Shown here in pieces: positions 1-5,289 of a DNA stretch of 5,289 nucleotides; position 1 is the stretch's first letter; each line of letters starts with the position of its first letter. Below the pieces are notes generated by a model that did not search any database, was not told where the DNA came from, and saw nothing but the letters and a program-made list of their open reading frames with translations. The position numbers were made by a program, and so were the translations under genes. Source of the DNA: an uncultured Oscillospiraceae bacterium (GTDB taxonomy: Bacteria; Bacillota; Clostridia; Oscillospirales; Oscillospiraceae); contig CAKTBC010000116.1 in NCBI GenBank assembly GCA_934533005.1, forward strand, positions 1-5,289, in the 5' to 3' direction.

Positions 1-1730
1 GCCTCGTGCTCGCGGCGGATGAAGTTGGCCTTGTCCTCGGGCAGGACTTCGGAATAGTATTCGTCCACGCCGACGGCCGCTGCCACGGACTTCGCCGTGC
101 GGTCGCTGTCGCCGGTCATCATGACGAGCTTCGTAAAGCCGAGAGAGCGCAGTCCGAGGACAACCTCCGCGGCCTCCGCGCGCAGCGGGTCTTCAATGCA
201 GATGACCGCGGCGAGCACACCGCCCGCAGCGAGATAAAGGTGCGAATACTCCGCCGGGAGCGATTCGAACTTTTCCTCCTCCCCCGCCGGAATGACGCAC
301 TTCTCGTCCTCAAATACAAAGTGGTGGCTGCCGATGACGACCTTTTCGCCGTTTACGCTGCTCGCGATGCCGTGCGCAACGATATAGCTCACGCTCGAAT
401 GGCGCTCCTCGTGGGTAATGCCGCGCTTTTCCGCCTCGGTCACAACGGCCTTGGCCATCGAGTGCGGGTAGTGCTCCTCGAGACACGCCGCAAGCGCGAG
501 CATGTCGTTTTCCTCCTTGCCGCCGAACGGTACGACAGCCGCCACGCGCGGCGCGGCATGGGTCAGCGTGCCGGTCTTGTCAAAGACAATGGTGTCCGCC
601 TGCGCCACCGCCTCCATAAAGCGGCCGCCCTTGACGGAGATATGGTGGATGCCGGCTTCCTTCATACCGGAGAGCACCGCGATCGGCATGGAGAGCTTGA
701 GTGCGCATGAGAAATCGACCATGAGCACCGCGAGCGCGCGGTTGACGTTGCGCGTCAGAAGCCAGATGAGCCCCGTCGCGCCAAGACTGTACGGCACAAG
801 CCTGTCCGCCAGATGCGAGGCCTGCGCCTCGGTGTCGGACTTGAGCTTTTCGGATTCCTCGATCATGTGGACGATGCGGTCGTAGCGTCCCGAGCCCATG
901 CTCTTATCGACGCGGATCGCGCATTCGCCCTCTTCCACGACCGTTCCGGCGTAGACATAGCTGCCCGCCGCACGGCGCACGGCCAGTCCCTCGCCGGTGA
1001 TGGACGCCTGGTTGACCATTGCCTCGCCCGCGACGACATGGCCGTCGAGCGGGATCATGCCGCCGGTGCGGACAATGATCCGGTCGCCGGGGCGCACGTC
1101 GCCGACCGGCACGGCTACGCTGCCGTCGGTCGTTTCAAGCCAGACCTTATCCACCTGCAAAGCCATCGTCCCGGCGAGATCGGCCACGGACTTTTTGTGC
1201 GTCCACTCGTCGAGCAGTTCACCGATGCCGAGCAGGAAAATGACCGAGCCCGCCGTTTCAAAGTCGCCGCGCAGAAGGGAGACGGCAATAGCCGTTGCGT
1301 CGAGCACCGGCACCTCGATCTTCCCGCGCAGCAGGCAGCGGATGCCGTCGCGCAGAAAGCGGAGCGAGCGGACAAAGGTGCGGATCGCGCGCAGCGGCGC
1401 GGGCAGGATGAGCTTCACCGCGTACCGGCGGACGATGCGGAAAATGAGCTTGCCCTCGTATTCGCGGTTGAGCGCGCGGACGCTGTGCTCCGGCGCGAGC
1501 GCGGCGGATTTCTCGTAAGAAAACGCGGCCAGCGCCGCGACGATACCGGCGCGCGAGCCGGTATAAAGAATCGTAGCGTTGCCGGTGCGGTCGTGGACCG
1601 TTACATCAGCAACGCCGGGCGTGTTTCGCAGATACGCTTCCAGAATGTCCGCCTGGAGCAGCGACATGCGCGGCTGCCCCAGATGGACACGGATGCGTCC
1701 TGCCGTATCGTGCAGGATCGTGCATTTCAT
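1..1730 (-). CDS. P1B-type heavy-metal-translocating ATPase (C-terminus beyond window)
   Basis: Membrane ATPase that couples ATP hydrolysis to export of a transition metal; 576 complete codons are visible. Motifs seen in order: an N-terminal region (about residues 1-70) resembling a degenerate heavy-metal-associated fold without a CxxC metal site; membrane segments around 95-180, including a helix ending in GELLDEW (W176); the actuator TGE at 245-247; the membrane motif SCALKLSMP at 341-349, in place of the usual CPC; the phosphorylation motif DKTGT with Asp384; a nucleotide-domain motif YPHS at 421-424, in place of the classic HP; TGD at 539-541; and LPEDK ending at Lys567. The GDGxND hinge and last helices, roughly 110-130 residues in relatives, lie outside the window. 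The ATG at 1730 is preceded by GGAG 9 nt upstream, overlapping the stop of the DUF6110 gene. SCALK-type P1B pumps are known in Firmicutes and actinobacteria and are sometimes linked to manganese or other metals; the substrate here is undetermined. Family assignment is firm. Confidence 0.93.
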   Translation of the reverse strand, partial: MKCTILHDTAGRIRVHLGQPRMSLLQADILEAYLRNTPGVADVTVHDRTGNATILYTGSRAGIVAALAAFSYEKSAALAPEHSVRALNREYEGKLIFRIVRRYAVKLILPAPLRAIRTFVRSLRFLRDGIRCLLRGKIEVPVLDATAIAVSLLRGDFETAGSVIFLLGIGELLDEWTHKKSVADLAGTMALQVDKVWLETTDGSVAVPVGDVRPGDRIIVRTGGMIPLDGHVVAGEAMVNQASITGEGLAVRRAAGSYVYAGTVVEEGECAIRVDKSMGSGRYDRIVHMIEESEKLKSDTEAQASHLADRLVPYSLGATGLIWLLTRNVNRALAVLMVDFSCALKLSMPIAVLSGMKEAGIHHISVKGGRFMEAVAQADTIVFDKTGTLTHAAPRVAAVVPFGGKEENDMLALAACLEEHYPHSMAKAVVTEAEKRGITHEERHSSVSYIVAHGIASSVNGEKVVIGSHHFVFEDEKCVIPAGEEEKFESLPAEYSHLYLAAGGVLAAVICIEDPLRAEAAEVVLGLRSLGFTKLVMMTGDSDRTAKSVAAAVGVDEYYSEVLPEDKANFIRREHE

Positions 1731-1736
1731 GGCGAA

Positions 1737-1994
1737 TTACTCCGCGGCGTCCTCGATGGTTTCGCCCGCGTCCTCCGCGGCATACTTCTCGTTGAGCGCC
1801 TTCGCGTCGGCGAGAATGTCGTCCGCGCCCTCGCGGATGTTCGTCGCGGTCGTCATGACGGCTTCCTTGGCGCGCAGCGCCGCCGCAGTCGTGAAGGCAT
1901 AGACCTTCTTCGCATCGCGGCTGGTGAGGATCTTGATGCCCGCCGTGCCGAACAGTACGCCGCCCGCAAAAAGTCCAACTTTGCCCCAATTCAT
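1737..1994 (-). CDS. DUF6110-like small membrane-associated protein, partner of the metal ATPase
   Basis: An 85-residue protein opening MNWGKVGLFAGGVLFGTAG, which I recognise as the DUF6110 family, small proteins commonly encoded beside heavy-metal P-type ATPases in Clostridia. Residues 4-23 form a glycine-rich hydrophobic segment that could insert in or lie against the membrane. Residues 26-55 are basic and alanine-rich (SRDAKKVY, then ALRAKEAV), and the tail from about 56 is acidic and predicted helical. It has no cysteine and no histidine, so direct soft-metal binding by classic ligands is unlikely. The start at 1994 is chosen because AAGGAGG lies 8 nt upstream and the promoter lies just beyond; an in-frame start at 2195 would run through that promoter and overlap mscL. 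It is the first gene of the operon, with the ATPase 6 nt downstream. The function is unknown; a regulatory or accessory subunit of the pump is inferred only from context. Confidence 0.85.
   Translation of the reverse strand: MNWGKVGLFAGGVLFGTAGIKILTSRDAKKVYAFTTAAALRAKEAVMTTATNIREGADDILADAKALNEKYAAEDAGETIEDAAE
1740..1743 (-). promoter_or_regulatory. Ribosome binding site of the ATPase, overlapping the upstream stop codon
   Basis: On the minus strand GGAG is followed directly by TAA, the stop of the DUF6110-like gene, then six more bases and the ATPase ATG at 1730. The spacing from GGAG to ATG is 9 nt. Ribosomes finishing the small gene would sit on this site, which supports translational coupling and fixes the ATPase start. 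Confidence 0.7.
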
Positions 1995-2002
1995 GAGAAT
2001 AT

Positions 2003-2009
2003 CCTCCTT
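2003..2009 (-). promoter_or_regulatory. Strong ribosome binding site fixing the DUF6110 start
   Basis: AAGGAGG, a near-perfect match to the anti-Shine-Dalgarno complement, lies 8 nt before the ATG at 1994. It decides the start of the 85-residue protein over the longer open frame that begins at 2195. Confidence 0.85.
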
Positions 2010-2031
2010 GTCTCTTTTGGATTTCGCTCGC

Positions 2032-2060
2032 ATTTTATCTTTATGTTCTGGTGTTGTCAA
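2032..2060 (-). promoter_or_regulatory. Sigma-A-type promoter of the DUF6110-ATPase operon
   Basis: On the minus strand there is a perfect -35 TTGACA (2055-2060), a 17-nt spacer and a -10 TAAAAT (2032-2037). An A-run (CAAAAAATC on the minus strand, about 2061-2069) sits just upstream of the -35 and could act as an UP-like element. Transcription would begin near 2025, giving a leader of about 30 nt that includes the ribosome binding site. Confidence 0.85.
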
Positions 2061-2073
2061 TAGATTTTTTGTT

Positions 2074-2100
2074 AATATTTGCACTTTTGAGCAAAATATT
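2074..2100. promoter_or_regulatory. AT-rich inverted repeat, candidate regulator-binding site
   Basis: The left arm AATATTTGC (2074-2082) and the right arm GCAAAATATT (2091-2100) are inverted repeats apart from one extra A, with an 8-nt spacer. The site is centred about 60 bp upstream of the predicted start of the metal operon, upstream of its -35, and about 85 bp upstream of the predicted mscL start. That position suits an activator or UP-type element better than a simple blocking repressor. No regulator gene is visible in the window, so the binding protein is unknown. Confidence 0.45.
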
Positions 2101-2114
2101 AGCCAGCCCTTCCT

Positions 2115-2136
2115 TGAGTTAGCGCCCGGCAACTCA
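2115..2136. repeat. Short perfect inverted repeat abutting the mscL -35
   Basis: TGAGTT (2115-2120) and AACTCA (2131-2136) are perfect inverted six-mers separated by 10 nt. The right arm ends exactly where the candidate -35 of mscL begins. It is short enough to be chance, but its position would suit an operator. Confidence 0.25.
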
Positions 2137-2165
2137 TTGACTTCGGAATAGCGGGCTGATATCAT
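2137..2165 (+). promoter_or_regulatory. Candidate promoter for mscL
   Basis: TTGACT (2137-2142), a 17-nt spacer and TATCAT (2160-2165) make a good sigma-A-type match. The predicted start near 2172 leaves a leader of only about 14 nt, with the ribosome binding site almost at the 5' end. This is unusual and keeps confidence moderate. The -10 overlaps the palindrome ATCATGAT (2161-2168). Confidence 0.5.
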
Positions 2166-2185
2166 GATGTATCGGAGGCGATAGC

Positions 2186-2635
2186 ATGAAAGCATTGATC
2201 AAAGAATTCAAGGAATTTGCCGTAAAGGGAAACGTAGTCGACATGGCGGTCGGCGTCATCGTCGGCGGCGCGTTCGGGAAGATCGTAACATCGCTCGTCA
2301 ACGACATCATCATGCCGCTCGTCGGCGTACTGACCGGCGGGATCGATTTCAGCAATCTCTTCCTTTCGCTCGACGGGAACGCCTATGCCACGCTCGCCGA
2401 GGCGGAGGCTGCTGGCGCAGCGGTGCTTCGGTACGGTGCCTTCCTCTCGCAGGTGCTCGATTTTCTGATCGTGTCGTTCGTGATCTTCATCTTCGTAAAA
2501 AAGATCATGACGCTCGGCCGCAAGAAGGAAGCGCCCGTGGAAGAAGCGCCGAAAACGAAGGTCTGCCCCTACTGCAAAAGCGAGATTGCGATCGACGCCA
2601 CGCGCTGCCCGCACTGCACGTCCGAGCTTCCGTAA
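2186..2635 (+). CDS. mscL: Large-conductance mechanosensitive channel MscL with C-terminal zinc ribbon
   Basis: Homopentameric inner-membrane channel that opens under high membrane tension and releases solutes during hypo-osmotic shock. The 149 residues show the family layout: an amphipathic N-terminal helix (about 1-12, KEFKEFAVKGN), a pore-lining first transmembrane helix (about 15-45, DMAVGVIVGGAFGKIV), an extracellular loop (about 50-82), a second transmembrane helix (about 84-108), and a cytoplasmic tail. The tail carries CPYC and CPHC (Cys127, 130, 141, 144), a zinc-ribbon-like module absent from E. coli MscL but seen in many Firmicutes homologues. The ATG at 2186 follows GGAGG (2174-2178) by 7 nt and gives the canonical N-terminus. 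It is the first gene of a plus-strand unit, with the metallopeptidase-like gene 39 nt downstream and no terminator between them. Confidence 0.97.
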   Translation: MKALIKEFKEFAVKGNVVDMAVGVIVGGAFGKIVTSLVNDIIMPLVGVLTGGIDFSNLFLSLDGNAYATLAEAEAAGAAVLRYGAFLSQVLDFLIVSFVIFIFVKKIMTLGRKKEAPVEEAPKTKVCPYCKSEIAIDATRCPHCTSELP

Positions 2636-2674
2636 GAAGTTCACCACGATTAACTACAGTTCTGGAGGTGACCC

Positions 2675-3388
2675 ATGCAGACATTTGAGACCAAACACTA
2701 CATTTTTCACTATGGCGCCGGTACGGCGGCGGAGCGCGATATCGCGAAGATCGCCGCGCTGCAGGAGGGCTGCTTTTCTCACATCTGTGCCGTGCTGGGT
2801 CTGACGCCGGATTTCAAGATCGAATACTTCCTCTGTGATTCCCCGGAGGAGGTAGGTCGCATTTACGGCGACGATGAGCCCTGCAACGGCTTTGCCGATC
2901 TGCCGAGCCGCATCTACGCCGTGTATAACGAGAGCGTCCAGTGCGTCGGCTTCCACGAGGACGCACACCTCATCAGCTTTGTCCGGAACCGCCCGGTCTG
3001 CCCCGCCGTGACGGAGGGTCTTGCCATGTATTTCGACCGCAAATGGTGGGGCATCGAAAATCTGGACTGGACAGGATTTTATCTCAAGACCGGACGGTAT
3101 CTGCCGATGGATAAGCTGCTGAACCGGGAGTTTTTCTTCGGGCACGACTGCACCTTCACCTACCCCATCGTGGGCGCCTTCACCGACTGGCTGCTCACCG
3201 TCTACGGCAGAGAGCGGTATGGGGAAATGTACGCCCGGCCGAACCCCGCCGCCGTTATGGCGCAGGTCTATGGGAGATCCCCGGCAGAGCTGAACGCGGA
3301 TTTTGAAACGTACGTCCGTCTCTTCCGCGCCGACGAAGTGCTGGAAGCAAGGATGGAAGAGCTGCTGCGGCAGAAAAAGGTTATATGA
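2675..3388 (+). CDS. Putative cytosolic zinc metallopeptidase (HExxH), uncharacterised
   Basis: A 237-residue protein with no signal peptide or membrane segment, so probably cytosolic. It carries GFHEDAHLI with His94, Glu95 and His98, an HExxH zinc-binding and catalytic signature, followed 16 residues after His98 by TEGLAMYF, where Glu114 is well placed as the third zinc ligand. The pairing of HExxH with a following EGLA is typical of gluzincin-like peptidase-MA families. Before the active site is a region of about 90 residues with a YFLCDSPEEV stretch; after it are aromatic-rich segments (about 124-135 and 162-177) and a charged helical tail (about 208-234). Its substrate is unknown and I recognise no specific family name. 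The start is supported by GGAGG (2664-2668) 6 nt before the ATG. It is probably co-transcribed with mscL and is followed directly by a terminator. Proteolytic activity is inferred, not shown. Confidence 0.8.
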   Translation: MQTFETKHYIFHYGAGTAAERDIAKIAALQEGCFSHICAVLGLTPDFKIEYFLCDSPEEVGRIYGDDEPCNGFADLPSRIYAVYNESVQCVGFHEDAHLISFVRNRPVCPAVTEGLAMYFDRKWWGIENLDWTGFYLKTGRYLPMDKLLNREFFFGHDCTFTYPIVGAFTDWLLTVYGRERYGEMYARPNPAAVMAQVYGRSPAELNADFETYVRLFRADEVLEARMEELLRQKKVI

Positions 3389-3391
3389 CTA

Positions 3392-3425
3392 AAGGCCACC
3401 GGCTTTACCGGTGGCCTTCTTTTTT
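3392..3425 (+). terminator. Intrinsic terminator of the mscL-metallopeptidase unit
   Basis: A perfect 11-bp stem, AAGGCCACCGG (3392-3402) with CCGGTGGCCTT (3408-3418), has a 5-nt loop CTTTA and is followed by C and six T residues. It starts 3 nt after the stop codon of the upstream gene. Read on the minus strand it has only a weak TTTAGT tail, so it acts mainly on the plus strand. Confidence 0.93.
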
Positions 3426-3428
3426 CGG

Positions 3429-3458
3429 GTGCGGCGTATCCTTTGGGATATGCCGCAC
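3429..3458. terminator. Second hairpin between convergent genes, probable terminator or 3' stabiliser for aspS
   Basis: GTGCGGCGTATCC (3429-3441) and GGATATGCCGCAC (3446-3458) form a 13-bp stem with one G-T wobble and a 4-nt loop. It lies 10 nt downstream of the aspS stop. On the minus strand it is followed by CCGAAAAAAG rather than a U-tract; on the plus strand a T6 run (3465-3470) follows after 6 nt. It could end aspS transcripts together with the adjacent hairpin, or back up the plus-strand terminator. Confidence 0.6.
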
Positions 3459-3468
3459 CTGTGATTTT

Positions 3469-5247
3469 TTATTCTTCGAGCTCGCCGACGAGAGCAATGT
3501 GCAGTTCGTCGAGCTGCTTCTGCTCCACGGTGGAGGGAGCGCCCATCATCACGTCCTGCGCGTTCTTGTTCATCGGGAACGGGATGATCTCGCGGATGGA
3601 GCTCTCGCCCGCGAGGAGCATGACCATGCGGTCGACGCCCGGGGCGATGCCGGCGTGCGGAGGCGCGCCGTAGCAGAAGGCGTTGTACATGGCGGGGAAC
3701 TTGGCCTTCACGTCGTCCTCGCCGAGACGCACCATCTCAAACGCCTTGACCATGATGTCGGGATCGTGGTTGCGCACCGCGCCGGAGGAGAGCTCCACGC
3801 CGTTGCACACGAGATCATACTGATACGCCATGATGGTCAGCGGGTCGAGCTCGCCGCGTTCGGCGGCCAGCAGCACCTCAAGACCGCCGTTCGGCATCGA
3901 GAACGGGTTGTGGCAGAACTCAAGCTCGCCAGACTCCTCGCCGATCTCGAACATCGGGAAATCAACGATCCAGCAGAACTCGTAGCGCTTTTCGTCCATG
4001 TGACCGGGAACGAGCGCGCCCGCCATTTTGAGCATGACGCCGGCGGTCTTCTGCGCCTCGGTCTTCTTGCCGGCGGAGATGAGCACGAGCGTGTCGGCCG
4101 TGAGGCCGAGAACTTCGGTGAGCTCCGCTTCCTTGCCTGCAAAGAACTTCGCCACGCCGCCGACCAGAGCGCCGTGCTCGTCCATGCGCAGCCAGTAGGG
4201 CTTGCGGCCCGCCTGCACCTCCACATCCGCGCAGAGCTTGTCGATCTGCTTGCGGGTGAGCGTGCAGCCGGAGACCGGCACCGCCTTGACGACCTGGCCG
4301 ACGAACGGTTCAAAGCCGGTATCCTGCACCATGGCGGAAATGTCCGTCACGGTGAGATCGATGCGCAGATCGGGCTTATCGGAGCCGTACTTGTCCATCG
4401 CTTCCATATAGGGGATGCGGCGGAACGGCGGCTGGGAGGCGATATCGTAGGTGCCGTACTTCGCGAAGATCGGCGGCAGCACATCCTCGAGCACCGCGAA
4501 AACGTCCTCCTGCGAGGCGAACGCCATCTCCATATCGAGCTGGTAGAACTCGCCGGGTGAGCGGTCGCCGCGGGCGTCCTCGTCGCGGAAGCAGGGAGCG
4601 ATCTGGAAATACTTATCAAAGCCGCTCGTCATGAGGAGCTGCTTGAACTGCTGCGGCGCCTGCGGCAGAGCGTAGAACTTGCCGGGGTGCTTACGGGCGG
4701 GGACGAGATAGTCGCGCGCGCCCTCGGGGGACGAGGCGGTGAGGATCGGCGTTGTGATCTCGAGGAAGCCGTGATCCATCATCGCGCGGCGCAGCGCCGC
4801 AACGACGTTGCAGCGCAGGATGATGTTGTTCTTGACGGCAGGGTTGCGCAGATCGAGATAGCGGTACTTGAGCCGCGCGCTCTCGTCGGCCTCGCGGCTG
4901 CGGTTGATCTCAAAGGGCAGCTCGTTGTAGCGGCAGCGGCCGAGGATCTCGATCTTCTCGGGCACGACCTCGATCTCGCCGGTGGCAAGCTTGGCGTTGG
5001 GGCTCTCGCGCAGACGGACGGTGCCGGTCACGGCGATGGTGCTCTCCTTGTTGATGCCCTTAACGGTCTTCATCATTTCGGCGGAATCGACAACGATCTG
5101 CGTCGTGCCGTAAAAATCGCGCAGAACGACGAACGCAAAGTTATTGCCGACCTCGCGGACATTCTCCATCCAGCCAGCCAGCGTTACGGTTTTGCCCGCG
5201 TCGGCGGCGCGGAGCTCCCCGCAGGTGTGGGTACGGTACTGTGACAT
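3469..5247 (-). CDS. aspS: Aspartyl-tRNA synthetase, bacterial type
   Basis: Class IIb synthetase that activates aspartate with ATP and charges tRNA-Asp in the cytosol. At 592 residues it has the full bacterial length. Domains: N-terminal OB-fold anticodon-binding domain (about 1-105); catalytic core with the aspartate-pocket segment QAPQQFKQLLM (197-207); motif 2 around CFRDEDARGDRSPGEFYQLD (219-238, Arg221 and Glu223); an inserted GAD domain (about 295-415); the ELSSGAVR segment (485-492); and motif 3 GIAPGVDRMVMLL (533-545, Arg540). The motif 2 form DRSPGEFYQ and the ELSSG form differ from the E. coli types (DRQPEF, ELGGG) and match a subgroup I also associate with alphaproteobacteria. The ATG at 5247 follows AAGGAAG (5257-5263) by 9 nt. 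Whether it also charges tRNA-Asn cannot be decided here. The gene converges on the metallopeptidase gene. Confidence 0.98.
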   Translation of the reverse strand: MSQYRTHTCGELRAADAGKTVTLAGWMENVREVGNNFAFVVLRDFYGTTQIVVDSAEMMKTVKGINKESTIAVTGTVRLRESPNAKLATGEIEVVPEKIEILGRCRYNELPFEINRSREADESARLKYRYLDLRNPAVKNNIILRCNVVAALRRAMMDHGFLEITTPILTASSPEGARDYLVPARKHPGKFYALPQAPQQFKQLLMTSGFDKYFQIAPCFRDEDARGDRSPGEFYQLDMEMAFASQEDVFAVLEDVLPPIFAKYGTYDIASQPPFRRIPYMEAMDKYGSDKPDLRIDLTVTDISAMVQDTGFEPFVGQVVKAVPVSGCTLTRKQIDKLCADVEVQAGRKPYWLRMDEHGALVGGVAKFFAGKEAELTEVLGLTADTLVLISAGKKTEAQKTAGVMLKMAGALVPGHMDEKRYEFCWIVDFPMFEIGEESGELEFCHNPFSMPNGGLEVLLAAERGELDPLTIMAYQYDLVCNGVELSSGAVRNHDPDIMVKAFEMVRLGEDDVKAKFPAMYNAFCYGAPPHAGIAPGVDRMVMLLAGESSIREIIPFPMNKNAQDVMMGAPSTVEQKQLDELHIALVGELEE

Positions 5248-5289
5248 ACTCTATTTCTTCCTTTCCCAGGTTCGTTACGGTAATTTGCC
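5248..5289 (-). other. aspS upstream edge with ribosome binding site; promoter or upstream gene not resolvable
   Basis: These 42 nt hold the aspS ribosome binding site (AAGGAAG, 5257-5263). One minus-strand frame reads four codons and then TAA at 5275-5277, which could be the tail of an upstream gene such as hisS, a frequent neighbour of aspS in Firmicutes. Four codons cannot support that call. No -35/-10 pair is visible. Confidence 0.35.

Noticed and set aside
813..2063. 416-codon plus-strand open frame, with another at 6-710
   Set aside because: Both lie antisense to the ATPase and DUF6110 genes, which carry clear family motifs. The translations are Arg/Ala/His/Asp-rich with no recognisable domain, as expected opposite GC-rich coding DNA; the first also crosses the minus promoter.
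1737..2195. 152-residue version of the DUF6110 protein starting at 2195
   Set aside because: It would overlap the mscL start and translate the -35/-10 promoter. The ATG at 1994 has a near-perfect ribosome binding site and gives the family-typical N-terminus.
2162..2647. 161-codon minus-strand open frame opposite mscL
   Set aside because: A charged, His/Arg/Asp-rich shadow of mscL with no domain; mscL itself is certain.
2654..3145. 163-codon minus-strand open frame opposite the metallopeptidase gene
   Set aside because: No ribosome binding site or recognisable motif was seen, and the plus strand has a good Shine-Dalgarno, an HExxH signature and a terminator at its end.
3385..4560. 391-codon plus-strand open frame, with another at 4687-5244
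   Set aside because: Antisense to aspS, whose motifs are unambiguous. The first starts inside the 3' end of the metallopeptidase gene and runs through its terminator. The low-complexity His/Arg/Asp/Leu-rich composition marks them as shadows.
1..5289. CRISPR array, tRNA/rRNA genes, insertion sequences, phage or defence genes
   Set aside because: No direct-repeat/spacer pattern, cloverleaf-like segment, transposase or phage-like protein was seen. The window reads as ordinary chromosomal genes.

Overview
The window looks like chromosomal DNA from a GC-rich member of the Clostridia (Oscillospiraceae/Ruminococcaceae-like). This is inferred from the GC-rich third codon positions, the strong AGGAGG-type ribosome binding sites, a DUF6110-type small protein next to a metal P-type ATPase, and an MscL with a C-terminal zinc ribbon. 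The species cannot be named from sequence alone.

Layout. Positions 1-1994 hold a minus-strand operon: a DUF6110-like small protein (1737-1994), then a P1B heavy-metal ATPase (1-1730) whose C-terminus runs off the left edge. The two genes are 6 nt apart, and the ATPase ribosome binding site overlaps the stop codon of the small gene, so they are probably translationally coupled. A strong sigma-A-type promoter drives them from 2032-2060. The 191-nt divergent intergenic region (1995-2185) also contains an AT-rich inverted repeat (2074-2100), a smaller inverted repeat (2115-2136), and a candidate plus-strand promoter (2137-2165).

The plus-strand unit is mscL (2186-2635), followed 39 nt later by a 237-residue cytosolic protein with an HExxH zinc-metallopeptidase signature (2675-3388). 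It ends at an intrinsic terminator (3392-3425). A second hairpin (3429-3458) lies between this unit and the convergent aspS gene (3469-5247, minus strand), a full-length bacterial aspartyl-tRNA synthetase. Only 42 nt of its upstream region are visible.

How the genes work together. The left operon probably exports or homeostatically moves a transition metal. MscL is an emergency osmotic release valve, and the metallopeptidase-like partner has no known link to it. aspS is housekeeping. Nothing here is clearly an undescribed system. The points most worth a second look are the ATPase with its non-CPC membrane motif and coupled DUF6110 partner, the inverted repeat upstream of that operon, and the uncharacterised HExxH protein co-directional with mscL. 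The long plus-strand open frames opposite the ATPase and aspS are GC-driven antisense shadows.
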